64,000 bases of DNA from Streptomyces sp. NBC_01717. Lineage in GTDB: Bacteria > Actinomycetota > Actinomycetes > Streptomycetales > Streptomycetaceae. The DNA lies in contig NZ_CP109178.1 in the NCBI RefSeq assembly GCF_036248255.1, positions 6,448,001 through 6,512,000 of the forward strand, in the 5' to 3' direction. How positions within the stretch are numbered: the first letter of the stretch is position 1; the number at the start of each line of letters is the position of its first letter. Of this stretch, positions 36,818 to 45,288 are shown in pieces. Below the pieces are notes generated by a model. That model had not been told where the DNA came from. It made no database searches and saw only the letters and a list, made by a program, of their open reading frames with translations. The translations under genes and the position numbers were made by a program.

Positions 36818-37971
36818 GAGTGCGGGTTCTCCTTCCGGGCTGCTGCGCCCGCTCTGGTTGCGCCTCTTGGTGCACGGAGTGCGGAGCCCAGCCGGGAAGG
36901 CAGCCGTGCCAGCCCGCCCGGCAGCAGATGTACCACGGCCACGAACAGCACACCGAGCAGGAACAGCGGCTGGGAGAGCGGCACCCGCAGCACCGCGGGC
37001 AGGTCGGCGACCGCACCCGAGCCGGCGAGATCGCCGAGCCGGTGATCGGCCCACGTGTACAGGATGCCGCCGACCATCGGCCCCCAGCGGGTACCCGAAC
37101 CGCCCAGCACCACCATCACCAGCAGCGACAGTGTGAAGTCCGAGGTCGTCGTCTGGGGTGTGGAGCCGCCGGTGAGCAGCAGATGGACGAGTCCGCCGAG
37201 CGCCGCCAGCGCACCGGCCAGGACGAAGGCCGTCAGCTTGAACCCGTACGGCCTCAGCCCCAGCACCTCCACCCGGCGCTCGTTCTCCTTGATGCCCTCC
37301 CAGACCCGCCCGGTCGGGGAGCGGACCGCCCAGTGGACGACGGCCAGGGTGAGCACCAGATAGCCGAGCGCGACCCAGTACAGGTTGGCCGTGTGCTCGA
37401 TGCCCACGAGCCCGGACGGCAGCAGCTCGGCGGGTGCGGCCCGGCCCTCCTCGCCGCCGGTGAAGCCACCGGGGTTGCGGGAGACCAGGATCGAGCCCGC
37501 CTGGGCGAAGGCCAGCGTCACCATGGAGAAGCCGATACCGGTGACCCGCAGGCTCACCGACCCCAGCACCAGAGCGAGCGCGATCCCGAAGCAGACGCCG
37601 ACCAGGGCCGAGACGGCGAACGGCAGACCTGCCTCCAGCATGATCGTGTTGGTGGCGTAGCTGCCCGCGGCGAAGTACAGCGCATGGCCGAAGGAGAGCA
37701 GCCCGGTACGGCCGAGCAGCAGGTCGTAGCCGGTGGCCAGGGCCCCGAACAGCAGGCAGGTGGCAAGGAGTTGCAGGCTTCCCGCACTTCCGACGGGGCC
37801 GTCGAGCAGGCCCGGCAGCGGCAGTGCGCTGTACGGCGCGACGATCAGCACCACCAGCACGGCGGCCGGCCACCAGCGCAGCAGCCGGGCCGTGTCGGCG
37901 CCGGCCGGTGCGCCGGACGGCGCCGCCGGTGTCCCGCTCGTGCGGTCGGGTGTCCCGGTCACGGTGCTCAC
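36814..37971 (-). CDS. livM: Branched-chain-type ABC permease LivM
   Basis: A 385-aa permease of the Liv class with about nine helices. Shows LLGRTGLLSFGHALYFAAGSYAT (the LivM GxxSFGHxxF signature) and GPMVGGILYTW. The N-terminal 30 residues are Gly/Pro-rich and cytoplasmic. GTG start overlaps the livH stop by 4 bases. Substrate: amino acid, urea, amide or related polar molecule; not determined by the sequence. Confidence 0.85.
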   Translation of the reverse strand: MSTVTGTPDRTSGTPAAPSGAPAGADTARLLRWWPAAVLVVLIVAPYSALPLPGLLDGPVGSAGSLQLLATCLLFGALATGYDLLLGRTGLLSFGHALYFAAGSYATNTIMLEAGLPFAVSALVGVCFGIALALVLGSVSLRVTGIGFSMVTLAFAQAGSILVSRNPGGFTGGEEGRAAPAELLPSGLVGIEHTANLYWVALGYLVLTLAVVHWAVRSPTGRVWEGIKENERRVEVLGLRPYGFKLTAFVLAGALAALGGLVHLLLTGGSTPQTTTSDFTLSLLVMVVLGGSGTRWGPMVGGILYTWADHRLGDLAGSGAVADLPAVLRVPLSQPLFLLGVLFVAVVHLLPGGLARLPSRLGSALRAPRGATRAGAAARKENPHS

Positions 37972-38855
37972 GCGAGCCTCCCCGTCAGTCCGCGCGGCCG
38001 TACGAGCAGCAGCGCGGCGAGCAGGACGACGACGGCCAGGTCGCCGAGCCCCGCTGCGGTGTAGTAGTTGGCGAACTGCTGGACCAGGCCGATCACGACG
38101 GACGCCGCGGCGGCGCCGGTCACCGAACCCATGCCGCCGGTGACCACCACGACGAACGCGAAGATCAGCAGCGAGGTGCCCTGCCGGGGATCGACCGAGC
38201 CGAAGTACAGCCCGCCGAGCGCCCCGCCGAGCGCGGCGGCCGAGCCGCCGATCGCGAAGACGAGGGTGAACGCCTTCCGTACGTCGATGCCGAGCGCGGT
38301 AACCATCGCCCGGTCCTCGACCCCCGCCCGTACGACCAGTCCGTGCCGGGTACGCCCGAGGAAGAGCCGCAGCGCGACCAGCACCACGACCGCGGCCGCG
38401 ATCAGCACCAGGCGGTTGACCGGAACTTCCGCGCCCAGCAGGGAGAACGTGCCGGACAGTGCCTCCGGCCCGGGGAAGCGCAGGGCGTCCGAGCCCCAGA
38501 TGCCCGACAGCAGCGCCGGGACGGCGAGCCCCACCCCGACCGTGGCGAGCACCTGCTCGCGCGGCCGGGTGTACAGCGGGCGGACGACGGCGAGCTCCAG
38601 GACCACGGCGGCGACCGTGCCCACCGCCGTACCGAAGAGGACCGCGAGGACGAAGCCCGCGCCGCCGGGGCCCGCACCCGGCAGGTTCCCGGACGCCGCC
38701 CACCAGGTGCCGTACGCGCCGATGGAGAGCAGCGCGCCGTGCGCGAAGTTGAGCACGTCCATCAAGCCGAAGATCAGCGAGAGCCCGGAGGCGATCAGGA
38801 AGTAGAGCGCTCCCAGACCGAGTCCGGTCATGGCGAGCAGAACGACGGTGGACAT
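37968..38855 (-). CDS. livH: Branched-chain-type ABC permease LivH
   Basis: A 295-aa permease of the Liv class. Typical motifs: LIASGLSLIFGLMDVLNFAHGALLSIGAY (residues about 20-48) and TGGMGSVTGAAAASVVIGLVQQF. About eight membrane helices. Start ATG overlaps the livF stop by one base. Confidence 0.9.
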   Translation of the reverse strand: MSTVVLLAMTGLGLGALYFLIASGLSLIFGLMDVLNFAHGALLSIGAYGTWWAASGNLPGAGPGGAGFVLAVLFGTAVGTVAAVVLELAVVRPLYTRPREQVLATVGVGLAVPALLSGIWGSDALRFPGPEALSGTFSLLGAEVPVNRLVLIAAAVVVLVALRLFLGRTRHGLVVRAGVEDRAMVTALGIDVRKAFTLVFAIGGSAAALGGALGGLYFGSVDPRQGTSLLIFAFVVVVTGGMGSVTGAAAASVVIGLVQQFANYYTAAGLGDLAVVVLLAALLLVRPRGLTGRLA

Positions 38856-39601
38856 CAGGAATCCGCCTCCACGGAAGGTGCTTCGGTGGCCGGGCCGCGC
38901 CCCACGCCCAGCAGCCGGCGTGCCGCCTCCGCGTCGCCCAGCAGCTCACCGGCCGGGCCCTGGTGGGCGGTTCGGCCGTCGGCGAGCACGGTGCAGTGGG
39001 TGGCCAGGCGCCGTACGACGGCGAGGTTCTGTTCCACGAGCAGCACCGGCACCGCCTCGGCGGCCCGCTCGAGCACCTCGGCGACCTCGGTGACCACCTT
39101 GGGCGCCAGTCCCTTGGTGGGTTCGTCGGCGATGATCAGCCGGTTGCCGTTGAGCAGGGTGCGGCCGATGGCCACCATCTGCTGCTGACCGCCGGACAGT
39201 GTCCCGGCCAACTGCCGCTCACGGAGCTTCAGTTCGGGGAAGAGTTCATGGACGAGCGGGTACGCCGGCTCGCCCGCCCCGCGCCGCTCGGCCAGCCGCA
39301 GGTTCTCCGCCACGGTCAGCCCGGCGAAGACGCCGCGGTCCTCGGGGGCGTAGCCGATGCCCCGCCGGACCAGCGTGTGGGTGGGCAGCGCCACGGTCTC
39401 CTCGCCGTCGAGCCGGACGCTGCCGGTGCGCGGAACGAGGCCGAGGATGCCGCGGACGGTCGTGGTCTTCCCGGCGCCGTTCCGGCCGAGGAGCGCGGTC
39501 ACCCCGTGCCGGGCGACGTCCAGGTCCACCCCGTGCAGGATGTGCCGGCCGCCGATGAGGACCCGCAGGTCCCGTACGGCGAGAAGTGTTCCGGTCGTCA
39601 C
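38855..39601 (-). CDS. livF: Liv-type ABC ATPase LivF
   Basis: A 248-aa ABC ATPase. Walker A GRNGAGKTT (38-46), Q-loop YAPEDRGVF, signature LSGGQQQM and Walker B LIIADEP. The C-terminal HQGPAGELLGD segment is LivF-like. GTG start overlaps the livG stop by 4 bases. Confidence 0.9.
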   Translation of the reverse strand: MTTGTLLAVRDLRVLIGGRHILHGVDLDVARHGVTALLGRNGAGKTTTVRGILGLVPRTGSVRLDGEETVALPTHTLVRRGIGYAPEDRGVFAGLTVAENLRLAERRGAGEPAYPLVHELFPELKLRERQLAGTLSGGQQQMVAIGRTLLNGNRLIIADEPTKGLAPKVVTEVAEVLERAAEAVPVLLVEQNLAVVRRLATHCTVLADGRTAHQGPAGELLGDAEAARRLLGVGRGPATEAPSVEADS

Positions 39602-40389
39602 AGCCCCTCCCCGAGGTATGCCTGCTGCACGGTCGGGTCGGCGGTCACGGCCTCGGGGGTGTCCAGCGCCAGCAGCCGGCCGTGGTGCATCACGGCGAGC
39701 CGGTCGGCCAGCCCCAGCAGGACGTCCATGTGGTGCTCGACCATGAGGACGGTGCGGCCCTCGTCCCGGTGCAGGGCGCGGATCAGTTCGGTGAGCGCAG
39801 GGACCTCCTCCGCGCTCACCCCGGCCATCGGCTCGTCGAGCAGCATCAGCCGCGGCTCTCCCACCAGCAGCACCGCCAGCTCCAGCTTCCGTTTCTCGCC
39901 GTGCGACAGCTCGGACGCCAGGGCCCCGGCGCGGTGGCCGAGCCCGGTGCGCTCCAGTACGCCGTGTACGTCGTCGGTGTACGGGGAAGCGCGCCGCCAC
40001 ACGCGGTACGAACCGCCCCGGGCGGCCTGCGCGGCCAGCCGGACGTGGTCGGCGACGCTCATCCCCGGCCAGAGGCTGGACGTCTGGAACGTCCGGCCGA
40101 TCCCGCGCCGGGCCCGGGCGTGCGCGGGCCGGCCGGTCATGTCCGTGCCGTCCAGCGCGATGGTGCCCGACGTGGCCGTGGTCAACCCGCTGATCAGGTT
40201 GAACAGTGAGGTCTTGCCCGCCCCGTTGGGGCCGATGAAGGCGAGGAACTCGCCCTCGCGGACGTCCAGCGTGATGTCCTCGACGATGGTCGCCCCTCCG
40301 ACGCCCCAGCCGAGGCCGGTCAGCCGGAGCACGGGAGCGGTGCTCCGCGCCCCGCTCCCGTGTTCCGTCGTGATGCCCGGTGCGGCCAT
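39598..40389 (-). CDS. livG: Liv-type ABC ATPase LivG
   Basis: A 263-aa ABC ATPase. Walker A GPNGAGKTS, RTFQTSSLWPGMSVADHVRLA, signature LSHGEKRK (the LivG form), Walker B LMLLDEPMAGVS. It starts 3 bases after the binding-protein stop. Confidence 0.9.
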   Translation of the reverse strand: MAAPGITTEHGSGARSTAPVLRLTGLGWGVGGATIVEDITLDVREGEFLAFIGPNGAGKTSLFNLISGLTTATSGTIALDGTDMTGRPAHARARRGIGRTFQTSSLWPGMSVADHVRLAAQAARGGSYRVWRRASPYTDDVHGVLERTGLGHRAGALASELSHGEKRKLELAVLLVGEPRLMLLDEPMAGVSAEEVPALTELIRALHRDEGRTVLMVEHHMDVLLGLADRLAVMHHGRLLALDTPEAVTADPTVQQAYLGEGL

Positions 40390-40392
40390 CGG

Positions 40393-41640
40393 TCAGCCCG
40401 CCGAGGGCTTCGCGGGCGGCGCCACCTTGTCCATCGGCTCGGTGGTCACCAGTTTCGGCTCGGCGGTGGCACCCTTGCCGGTCAGCTTGGCCACGAACAT
40501 CGGCTGAATCAGGGCGTGGTCCTCGGCTCGCACCTGCTCCTTGCCCTTCACCCCGTCGAAGGTCCAGCCCTCCAGGGCCTTCGCCATGGCGGCGGGATCG
40601 GTGGCGCTGCCCTCCTCCACCGCGTGCACGATCATCTGCGCGGCGGTGAAGCCGTCGGGGGTGAACAGGTCAGGGGTGCCGCCCGCCTTGGCCACCGAGT
40701 CCAGCATCGACTTCTCCACGGCGTTGCCGCCGCCCGCACCGGGGAAGTAGTGCGCCAGGAACGAGACCTTGGAACCGGCGGCGCCGAAGATCGGGTACGA
40801 GGCCGTGCCGGCCAGCCCGGTGACGACCTTGGACGCACCCAGCACACCCTGCTGGTCCAGCGCGGTCCACAGCGCGGGGGCGGTGGAACCCGCCCAGGCC
40901 ACGAAGACCAGATCCGGTCCGGCGGCCTTCACCTGCCGGGCGAACGGGGTCAGGTCCGTGGCGCTCGGCGGGGCCAGCACGGAGCCGACCTTCGCGCCCT
41001 TGCCACCGAGGACGGCCTTCACCGCGGCGACGTTGGCCTGGCCGAAGGTGGAGTCCTGGGCCAGCACGGTGACCTTCTTGCCCTCGGCCTCGCCGAGCAT
41101 CGTCCCGGCGGTGAGGATGTCCTGGTAGGACTGCCGGCCGGAGCGGAACGTGTAGTCGTTGATCCCGGTCACGGCGTCGGTCGCGGCGGGCCCGCTGACG
41201 TACAGGACCTTGTTCTGCGCGGCGAGCGGCGCCATCTGCAGGGCGACCCCGGAGTCCGTGGTCCCGGCGAGCACCTTGTAGCCCTTGCCGATCAGGTTCT
41301 TCGCGGCGGAGACCGCCTTGCCCGGGTCGCCCGCGTCGTCCTGCTCGGTGACCTCGATGCGGTGCCCGGCGACCTTGCCGGTGCCGTTCGTCGCGTAGTC
41401 CAGGCCTGCCATGAACCCGTCGCGGTACTGCTTCCCGTAGTCGGCGAGCAGCCCGGTCCGGGAGTAGACCAGCCCCACCTTGACGGTCTGGGCCTTCGCG
41501 CCCTTGCCGGACGCGGAGTCCGCCTCACCCGCCTTCCCGGCGGCGGTGCAGCCGACCAGCAGGAGTCCTGCGGCGGCCAGGGTGACGACGGCGGAGAGGG
41601 ATCTGCGGTGGTGGACGGTGCCTGTGGCTCTGCGACGCAT
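40393..41640 (-). CDS. livK: Liv-type substrate-binding lipoprotein
   Basis: A 415-aa periplasmic-type binding protein. The lipoprotein signal shows LLLVGC (lipid-attached Cys at about 31). The class I fold shows KVGLVYSRTGLLADYGKQYRDGF, VLAGTTDSG, LYVSGPAATDAVTG and HYFPGAGGGNAVE. First gene of the livKGFHM-hydrolase operon. An upstream perfect palindrome (41741-41759) may be the operator. Confidence 0.9.
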   Translation of the reverse strand: MRRRATGTVHHRRSLSAVVTLAAAGLLLVGCTAAGKAGEADSASGKGAKAQTVKVGLVYSRTGLLADYGKQYRDGFMAGLDYATNGTGKVAGHRIEVTEQDDAGDPGKAVSAAKNLIGKGYKVLAGTTDSGVALQMAPLAAQNKVLYVSGPAATDAVTGINDYTFRSGRQSYQDILTAGTMLGEAEGKKVTVLAQDSTFGQANVAAVKAVLGGKGAKVGSVLAPPSATDLTPFARQVKAAGPDLVFVAWAGSTAPALWTALDQQGVLGASKVVTGLAGTASYPIFGAAGSKVSFLAHYFPGAGGGNAVEKSMLDSVAKAGGTPDLFTPDGFTAAQMIVHAVEEGSATDPAAMAKALEGWTFDGVKGKEQVRAEDHALIQPMFVAKLTGKGATAEPKLVTTEPMDKVAPPAKPSAG

Positions 41641-41740
41641 GGTGACCGGCTCCTCGGCGGGATTCCTGTGATGTCGCCGAACCGTATGAACACCGTGGCG
41701 CCGTCGACATGGTGCAGGACGCCCCACCTGAGGCGGTGCG

Positions 41741-41759
41741 CATGTGCGGGCCGCACATG
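41741..41759. promoter_or_regulatory. Perfect 9-1-9 palindrome
   Basis: CATGTGCGGGCCGCACATG, 101 bases upstream of the binding-protein start codon. Candidate operator of the transport operon. Confidence 0.45.
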
Positions 41760-41848
41760 GCCCGGGGCCGGGGGTGAAGGGGGGCGGCCCCGGCCCCGGC
41801 CCCGTCAACACCCCGTCACCTACGGGGACATGACCCGGCCTTGGCCCG

Positions 41849-42196
41849 TCAGTACCAGATCGCCTGGACCGTGGCCATGACGAATCCCGTGCCCGCGAAC
41901 ACGCAGCCGACGATCCCCATCACCATTCCGGCGGTCGCCTGGCCGTGGCCGCCCCCTTCGCCGCGGTCCGCCATGCGCCGCGCCGAGACGCCGAGGCACA
42001 GCGCGATGATCGGCAGCACGATCGGTATGAGCAGCAGCCCGAGGATGCCGAGCACCATGGACGCCGTCGCCTTGCCGCTGGGCAGCGGGGCGTTCCCGGG
42101 GTACGCGTGGCCGTACGCGGGCTGAATGCCGGGGGCGAACCTCGACGCGTCCCCCGTGTTCGCCGTGCCGCCTGCCGCACCTGATGTGTCAGCCAT
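41849..42196 (-). CDS. DUF4190-type small membrane protein
   Basis: A 115-aa protein with an N-terminal Gly/Pro/Ala-rich cytoplasmic stretch and two hydrophobic segments (about 50-70 and 90-112) separated by the cationic loop SARRMADRGEGGG. This matches DUF4190, a Streptomyces membrane family of unknown role. ATG 42196 is preceded by GGAGAGGAAG. Confidence 0.75.
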   Translation of the reverse strand: MADTSGAAGGTANTGDASRFAPGIQPAYGHAYPGNAPLPSGKATASMVLGILGLLLIPIVLPIIALCLGVSARRMADRGEGGGHGQATAGMVMGIVGCVFAGTGFVMATVQAIWY

Positions 42197-42277
42197 GTCT
42201 TCCTCTCCTTCTTTGCTGGTCATGACCATGCTAGGAGAGATCTGCGACCCTTTCGGACAGGGCTGCGGGGACAGCCC

Positions 42278-42889
42278 TTAGGACGCTTCCGGGGGTGCCG
42301 TCACGTCGATCAGCCGGCACACCGTCTCGATGTCTATCTTCACCTGGGCGATCGACGCCCGTCCCGACAGCCAGGTGATCAGCGCCGAGTGCCAGGTGTG
42401 CTCGATGACCCGGACCGCGGAGAGCTGCTCGGGCGTCGGGTGCTCCAGCCCCATCGAGTCCAGGATGATCGCCGTCGTGAGCCGCGAGACGGTGTCCACC
42501 TCGGGGCTCACGCTGCGGTCCGCGAAGGTCAGCGCCCGCACCATCGCGTCCGCCAGATGCGGTTCGCGCTGCAGCGCGCGGAACGCCCGCATCAGTGTGT
42601 CGGCGACCCGCTGGGCCGCGTCGTCCCCGGCCGGAGGCCGTTTGCGCAGCGTCCCGTGCATGTGCTGGAGCTGGTCCTGCATGGTGGCGACCAGCAGATG
42701 GATCTTGGACGGGAAGTACCGGTACAGCGTGCCCAGGGCGACCCCGGCGGCCTCCGCCACCTCGCGCATCTGCACCGCCTCGAACCCGCCCCTGCTGGCG
42801 AGCTGGGCGCTGGCGTGCAGGATGCGGCGGCGGCGGGCCTCCTGCCGTTCCGTCAGGGGCGGCGATGCCGGCTTGGCTTCCGCTGTCAT
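42278..42889 (-). CDS. kstR: KstR-like TetR-family repressor
   Basis: A 203-aa TetR regulator. The helix-turn-helix region (about 37-62) reads EAVQMREVAEAAGVALGTLY followed by RYFPSK, almost the same as mycobacterial KstR (EAVQMRAVADRADVAVGTLY, as I recall it). The ligand domain also matches at FADRSVSPEVDTV and WHSALITWLSGRAS. KstR represses cholesterol catabolism genes and responds to 3-oxo-cholestenoyl-CoA. It is divergent from a glycosyltransferase gene, with an exact KstR box 160 bases upstream of the ATG, suggesting autoregulation. The operators at 18.8, 28.2, 54.3 and 63.5 kb are its likely targets. The orthology call is from memory, not alignment. Confidence 0.75.
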   Translation of the reverse strand: MTAEAKPASPPLTERQEARRRRILHASAQLASRGGFEAVQMREVAEAAGVALGTLYRYFPSKIHLLVATMQDQLQHMHGTLRKRPPAGDDAAQRVADTLMRAFRALQREPHLADAMVRALTFADRSVSPEVDTVSRLTTAIILDSMGLEHPTPEQLSAVRVIEHTWHSALITWLSGRASIAQVKIDIETVCRLIDVTAPPEAS

Positions 42890-43049
42890 GTGTCCCCATC
42901 CATGGCTTCTGTCCGCAACCGGAGGAGGCGCGTGGGCTCCCGGCGGCGCACAGCATGCCAGGGTGCCGGTCGTGGCGCGAATCACCTGATCCGGCCGTTG
43001 CGCCGACGCTACCTGCCGGTAGATTCGTAGCTCATTGAACGATCCAGTC

Positions 43050-43063
43050 TGAAACTTGTTCTA
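43050..43063. promoter_or_regulatory. KstR box (exact match)
   Basis: TGAAACTTGTTCTA fits TnnAACnnGTTnnA at all 8 fixed positions. It lies between the kstR-like gene and the divergent glycosyltransferase gene, so it may control either or both. Confidence 0.65.
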
Positions 43064-43117
43064 GATTAGCGTGAGCGGTTACGCTCCGGCGAACACGCAG
43101 TGAGAAGGGGGCCGAGT

Positions 43118-44452
43118 GTGACCGCTGAGGCCATAGAGACGGGCCCCCGCACGGGCAGTGACACGTCGGCCGCCGCCGTCGGCGGGCGACCGTTGCGCAT
43201 CGCACTCCTCACCTACAAGGGCAACCCCTTCTGCGGCGGCCAGGGTGTCTACGTACGCCATCTCGGTCGCGAGCTCGCCCGCCTTGGCCACAGCGTCGAA
43301 GTGATCGGCGCCCAGCCCTATCCTGTGCTCGACGAGGGCGTCCCGCTCACCGAGTTGCCGAGCCTGGACCTCTACCGCCAGCCCGACCCGTTCCGCACCC
43401 CGAAGCGCGGCGAGTACCGGGACTGGATCGACGCCGCCGAGGTCGCCACCATGTGGACCGGCGGCTTCCCGGAACCGCTCACCTTCAGCCTGCGTGCCCG
43501 CCGCCATCTCGCCGCCCGTCGCGGCCAGTTCGACGTCATCCACGACAACCAGACCCTCGGGTACGGGCTGTTGGCGGACCTCGGTGCCCCGCTCGTCACC
43601 ACCATCCACCACCCCATCACCGTCGACCGGCAGCTGGAGCTGGACGCCGCCGGCAGCCGTCGCCGCCGCGCCTCCGTACGCCGCTGGTACGCCTTCACCC
43701 GCATGCAGAAGCGGGTGGCACGCCGGCTGCCGTCGGTGCTCACCGTCTCCGGCTCCTCCAAGCAGGAGATCGTCGACCATCTCGGCGTGGGGCAGGACCG
43801 GATCCATGTCGTGCACATCGGCGCGGACACCGACCTGTGGTCGCCCGACCCGTCGGTCGCCGAGGTGCCCGGCCGGATCGTCACCACCTCCAGCGCCGAC
43901 GTCCCGCTGAAGGGCCTTGTCCACCTCGTCGAGGCGCTCGCCAAACTCCGTACCGAGAACCCACAGGCGCACCTCGTGGTCGTCGGCAAGCGGGCCGAGG
44001 ACGGACCCGTCGCGCACGCCATCGAGCGGTACGGACTCCAGGACGCCGTCCGGTTCGTCAAGGGCATCAGCGACGCCGAACTCGTCGACCTGGTGCGCAG
44101 CGCCGAGGTCGCCTGCGTCCCCTCGCTGTACGAAGGGTTCTCGCTGCCCGCCGCCGAGGCCATGGCCACCGGCACCCCGCTCGTCGCGACCACCGGCGGG
44201 GCGATCCCCGAGGTCGCGGGTCCGGACGGCGAGACCTGTCTGGCCGTGCGGCCCGCCGACGCCGGGGCCCTGGCCGCCGCGCTCGCCCGGCTGCTCGGCG
44301 ACCCGGAACTGCGGGCCCGGCTCGGCGCCGCGGGCCGCGCCCGGGTGCTGGCCCGGTTCACCTGGAAGCAGGCGGCCATCGGCACCGCGGAGCTCTACCG
44401 GCAGGCGATCGCAGCCCGCGCCGTCACCACGCAACCCGGCGGCCGACGGTGA
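43118..44452 (+). CDS. GT4-type glycosyltransferase
   Basis: A 444-aa GT-B retaining glycosyltransferase. Features: N-terminal GNPFCGGQGVYVRHLGRELARLG, C-terminal GT4 nucleotide-sugar motif with ADVPLKGLVHLVEAL and the E-x7-E motif YEGFSLPAAEAMATG. It contains DVIHDNQTLGYGLL, frequent in mycothiol- or lipid-type GT4 enzymes. The GTG at 43118 is chosen for the AGAAGGGGG just upstream. It heads an operon with a SAM methyltransferase and an alpha-toroid protein whose role is unknown. Confidence 0.85.
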   Translation: MTAEAIETGPRTGSDTSAAAVGGRPLRIALLTYKGNPFCGGQGVYVRHLGRELARLGHSVEVIGAQPYPVLDEGVPLTELPSLDLYRQPDPFRTPKRGEYRDWIDAAEVATMWTGGFPEPLTFSLRARRHLAARRGQFDVIHDNQTLGYGLLADLGAPLVTTIHHPITVDRQLELDAAGSRRRRASVRRWYAFTRMQKRVARRLPSVLTVSGSSKQEIVDHLGVGQDRIHVVHIGADTDLWSPDPSVAEVPGRIVTTSSADVPLKGLVHLVEALAKLRTENPQAHLVVVGKRAEDGPVAHAIERYGLQDAVRFVKGISDAELVDLVRSAEVACVPSLYEGFSLPAAEAMATGTPLVATTGGAIPEVAGPDGETCLAVRPADAGALAAALARLLGDPELRARLGAAGRARVLARFTWKQAAIGTAELYRQAIAARAVTTQPGGRR

Positions 44453-44514
44453 CCCCGCAGCCCGCCCCCGCTGTCCCCGCCCCCTGAACCCCTCGACCGC
44501 GAAAGCAGGCACTT

Positions 44515-45288
44515 GTGCTGACCGTGGACTTCACCCGCTTCCCGCTCGCCGCAGGCGACCGAGTGCTCGACCTGGGCTGCGGCGCCGGACGCCACGCCTT
44601 CGAGTGCTACCGGCGCGGCGCCCAGGTCGTGGCACTCGACCGGAACGGCGAGGAGATCCGCGAGGTCGCGAAGTGGTTCGCGGCGATGAAGGAGGCCGGA
44701 GAGGCCCCCGCGGGCGCCACCGCCACCGCGATGGAGGGCGACGCGCTCAACCTGCCGTTCCCCGACGAGTCCTTCGACGTCGTCATCATCTCCGAGGTGA
44801 TGGAGCACATCCCCGACGACAAGGGCGTGCTCGCGGAGATGGTCCGGGTCCTCAAGCCGGGCGGCAGGATCGCGATCACCGTGCCGCGGTACGGCCCCGA
44901 GAAGGTCTGCTGGACGCTCTCCGACGCGTACCACGAGGTCGAGGGCGGCCACATCCGCATCTACAGGGCCGACGAGCTCCTCGGCAAGATCCGCGGCGCC
45001 GGCCTCAAGCCGTACGGCACCCACCACGCGCACGCGCTGCACTCCCCGTACTGGTGGCTCAAGTGCGCATTCGGAGTCGGCCGCGACGGCAAGGACGCAG
45101 CGCTGCCGGTCCGTGCGTACCACAAGCTGCTGGTCTGGGACATCATGAAGAAGCCCGCCGTCACCCGGGTCGCCGAGCAGCTGCTCAACCCGGTCGTCGG
45201 CAAGAGCTTCGTCGCGTACGCCACCAAGCCGCACCTGCCCAAGGCCGCTGCGGCTGCCGCGAATGACCTTTCGAAGGCCGAGGCGTGA
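44515..45288 (+). CDS. SAM-dependent methyltransferase
   Basis: A 257-aa class I methyltransferase (Methyltransf_11 type). SAM motif I DLGCGAGRHAFE (about 19-30), acidic strand VVALDR, motif II/III EGDALNLPFPDESFDVVIISEVMEHI. A long C-terminal part with WWLKCAFGVGRDGK suggests a hydrophobic acceptor. GTG start 62 bases after the glycosyltransferase; stop overlaps the next ATG by 4 bases. Substrate unknown. Confidence 0.85.
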   Translation: MLTVDFTRFPLAAGDRVLDLGCGAGRHAFECYRRGAQVVALDRNGEEIREVAKWFAAMKEAGEAPAGATATAMEGDALNLPFPDESFDVVIISEVMEHIPDDKGVLAEMVRVLKPGGRIAITVPRYGPEKVCWTLSDAYHEVEGGHIRIYRADELLGKIRGAGLKPYGTHHAHALHSPYWWLKCAFGVGRDGKDAALPVRAYHKLLVWDIMKKPAVTRVAEQLLNPVVGKSFVAYATKPHLPKAAAAAANDLSKAEA

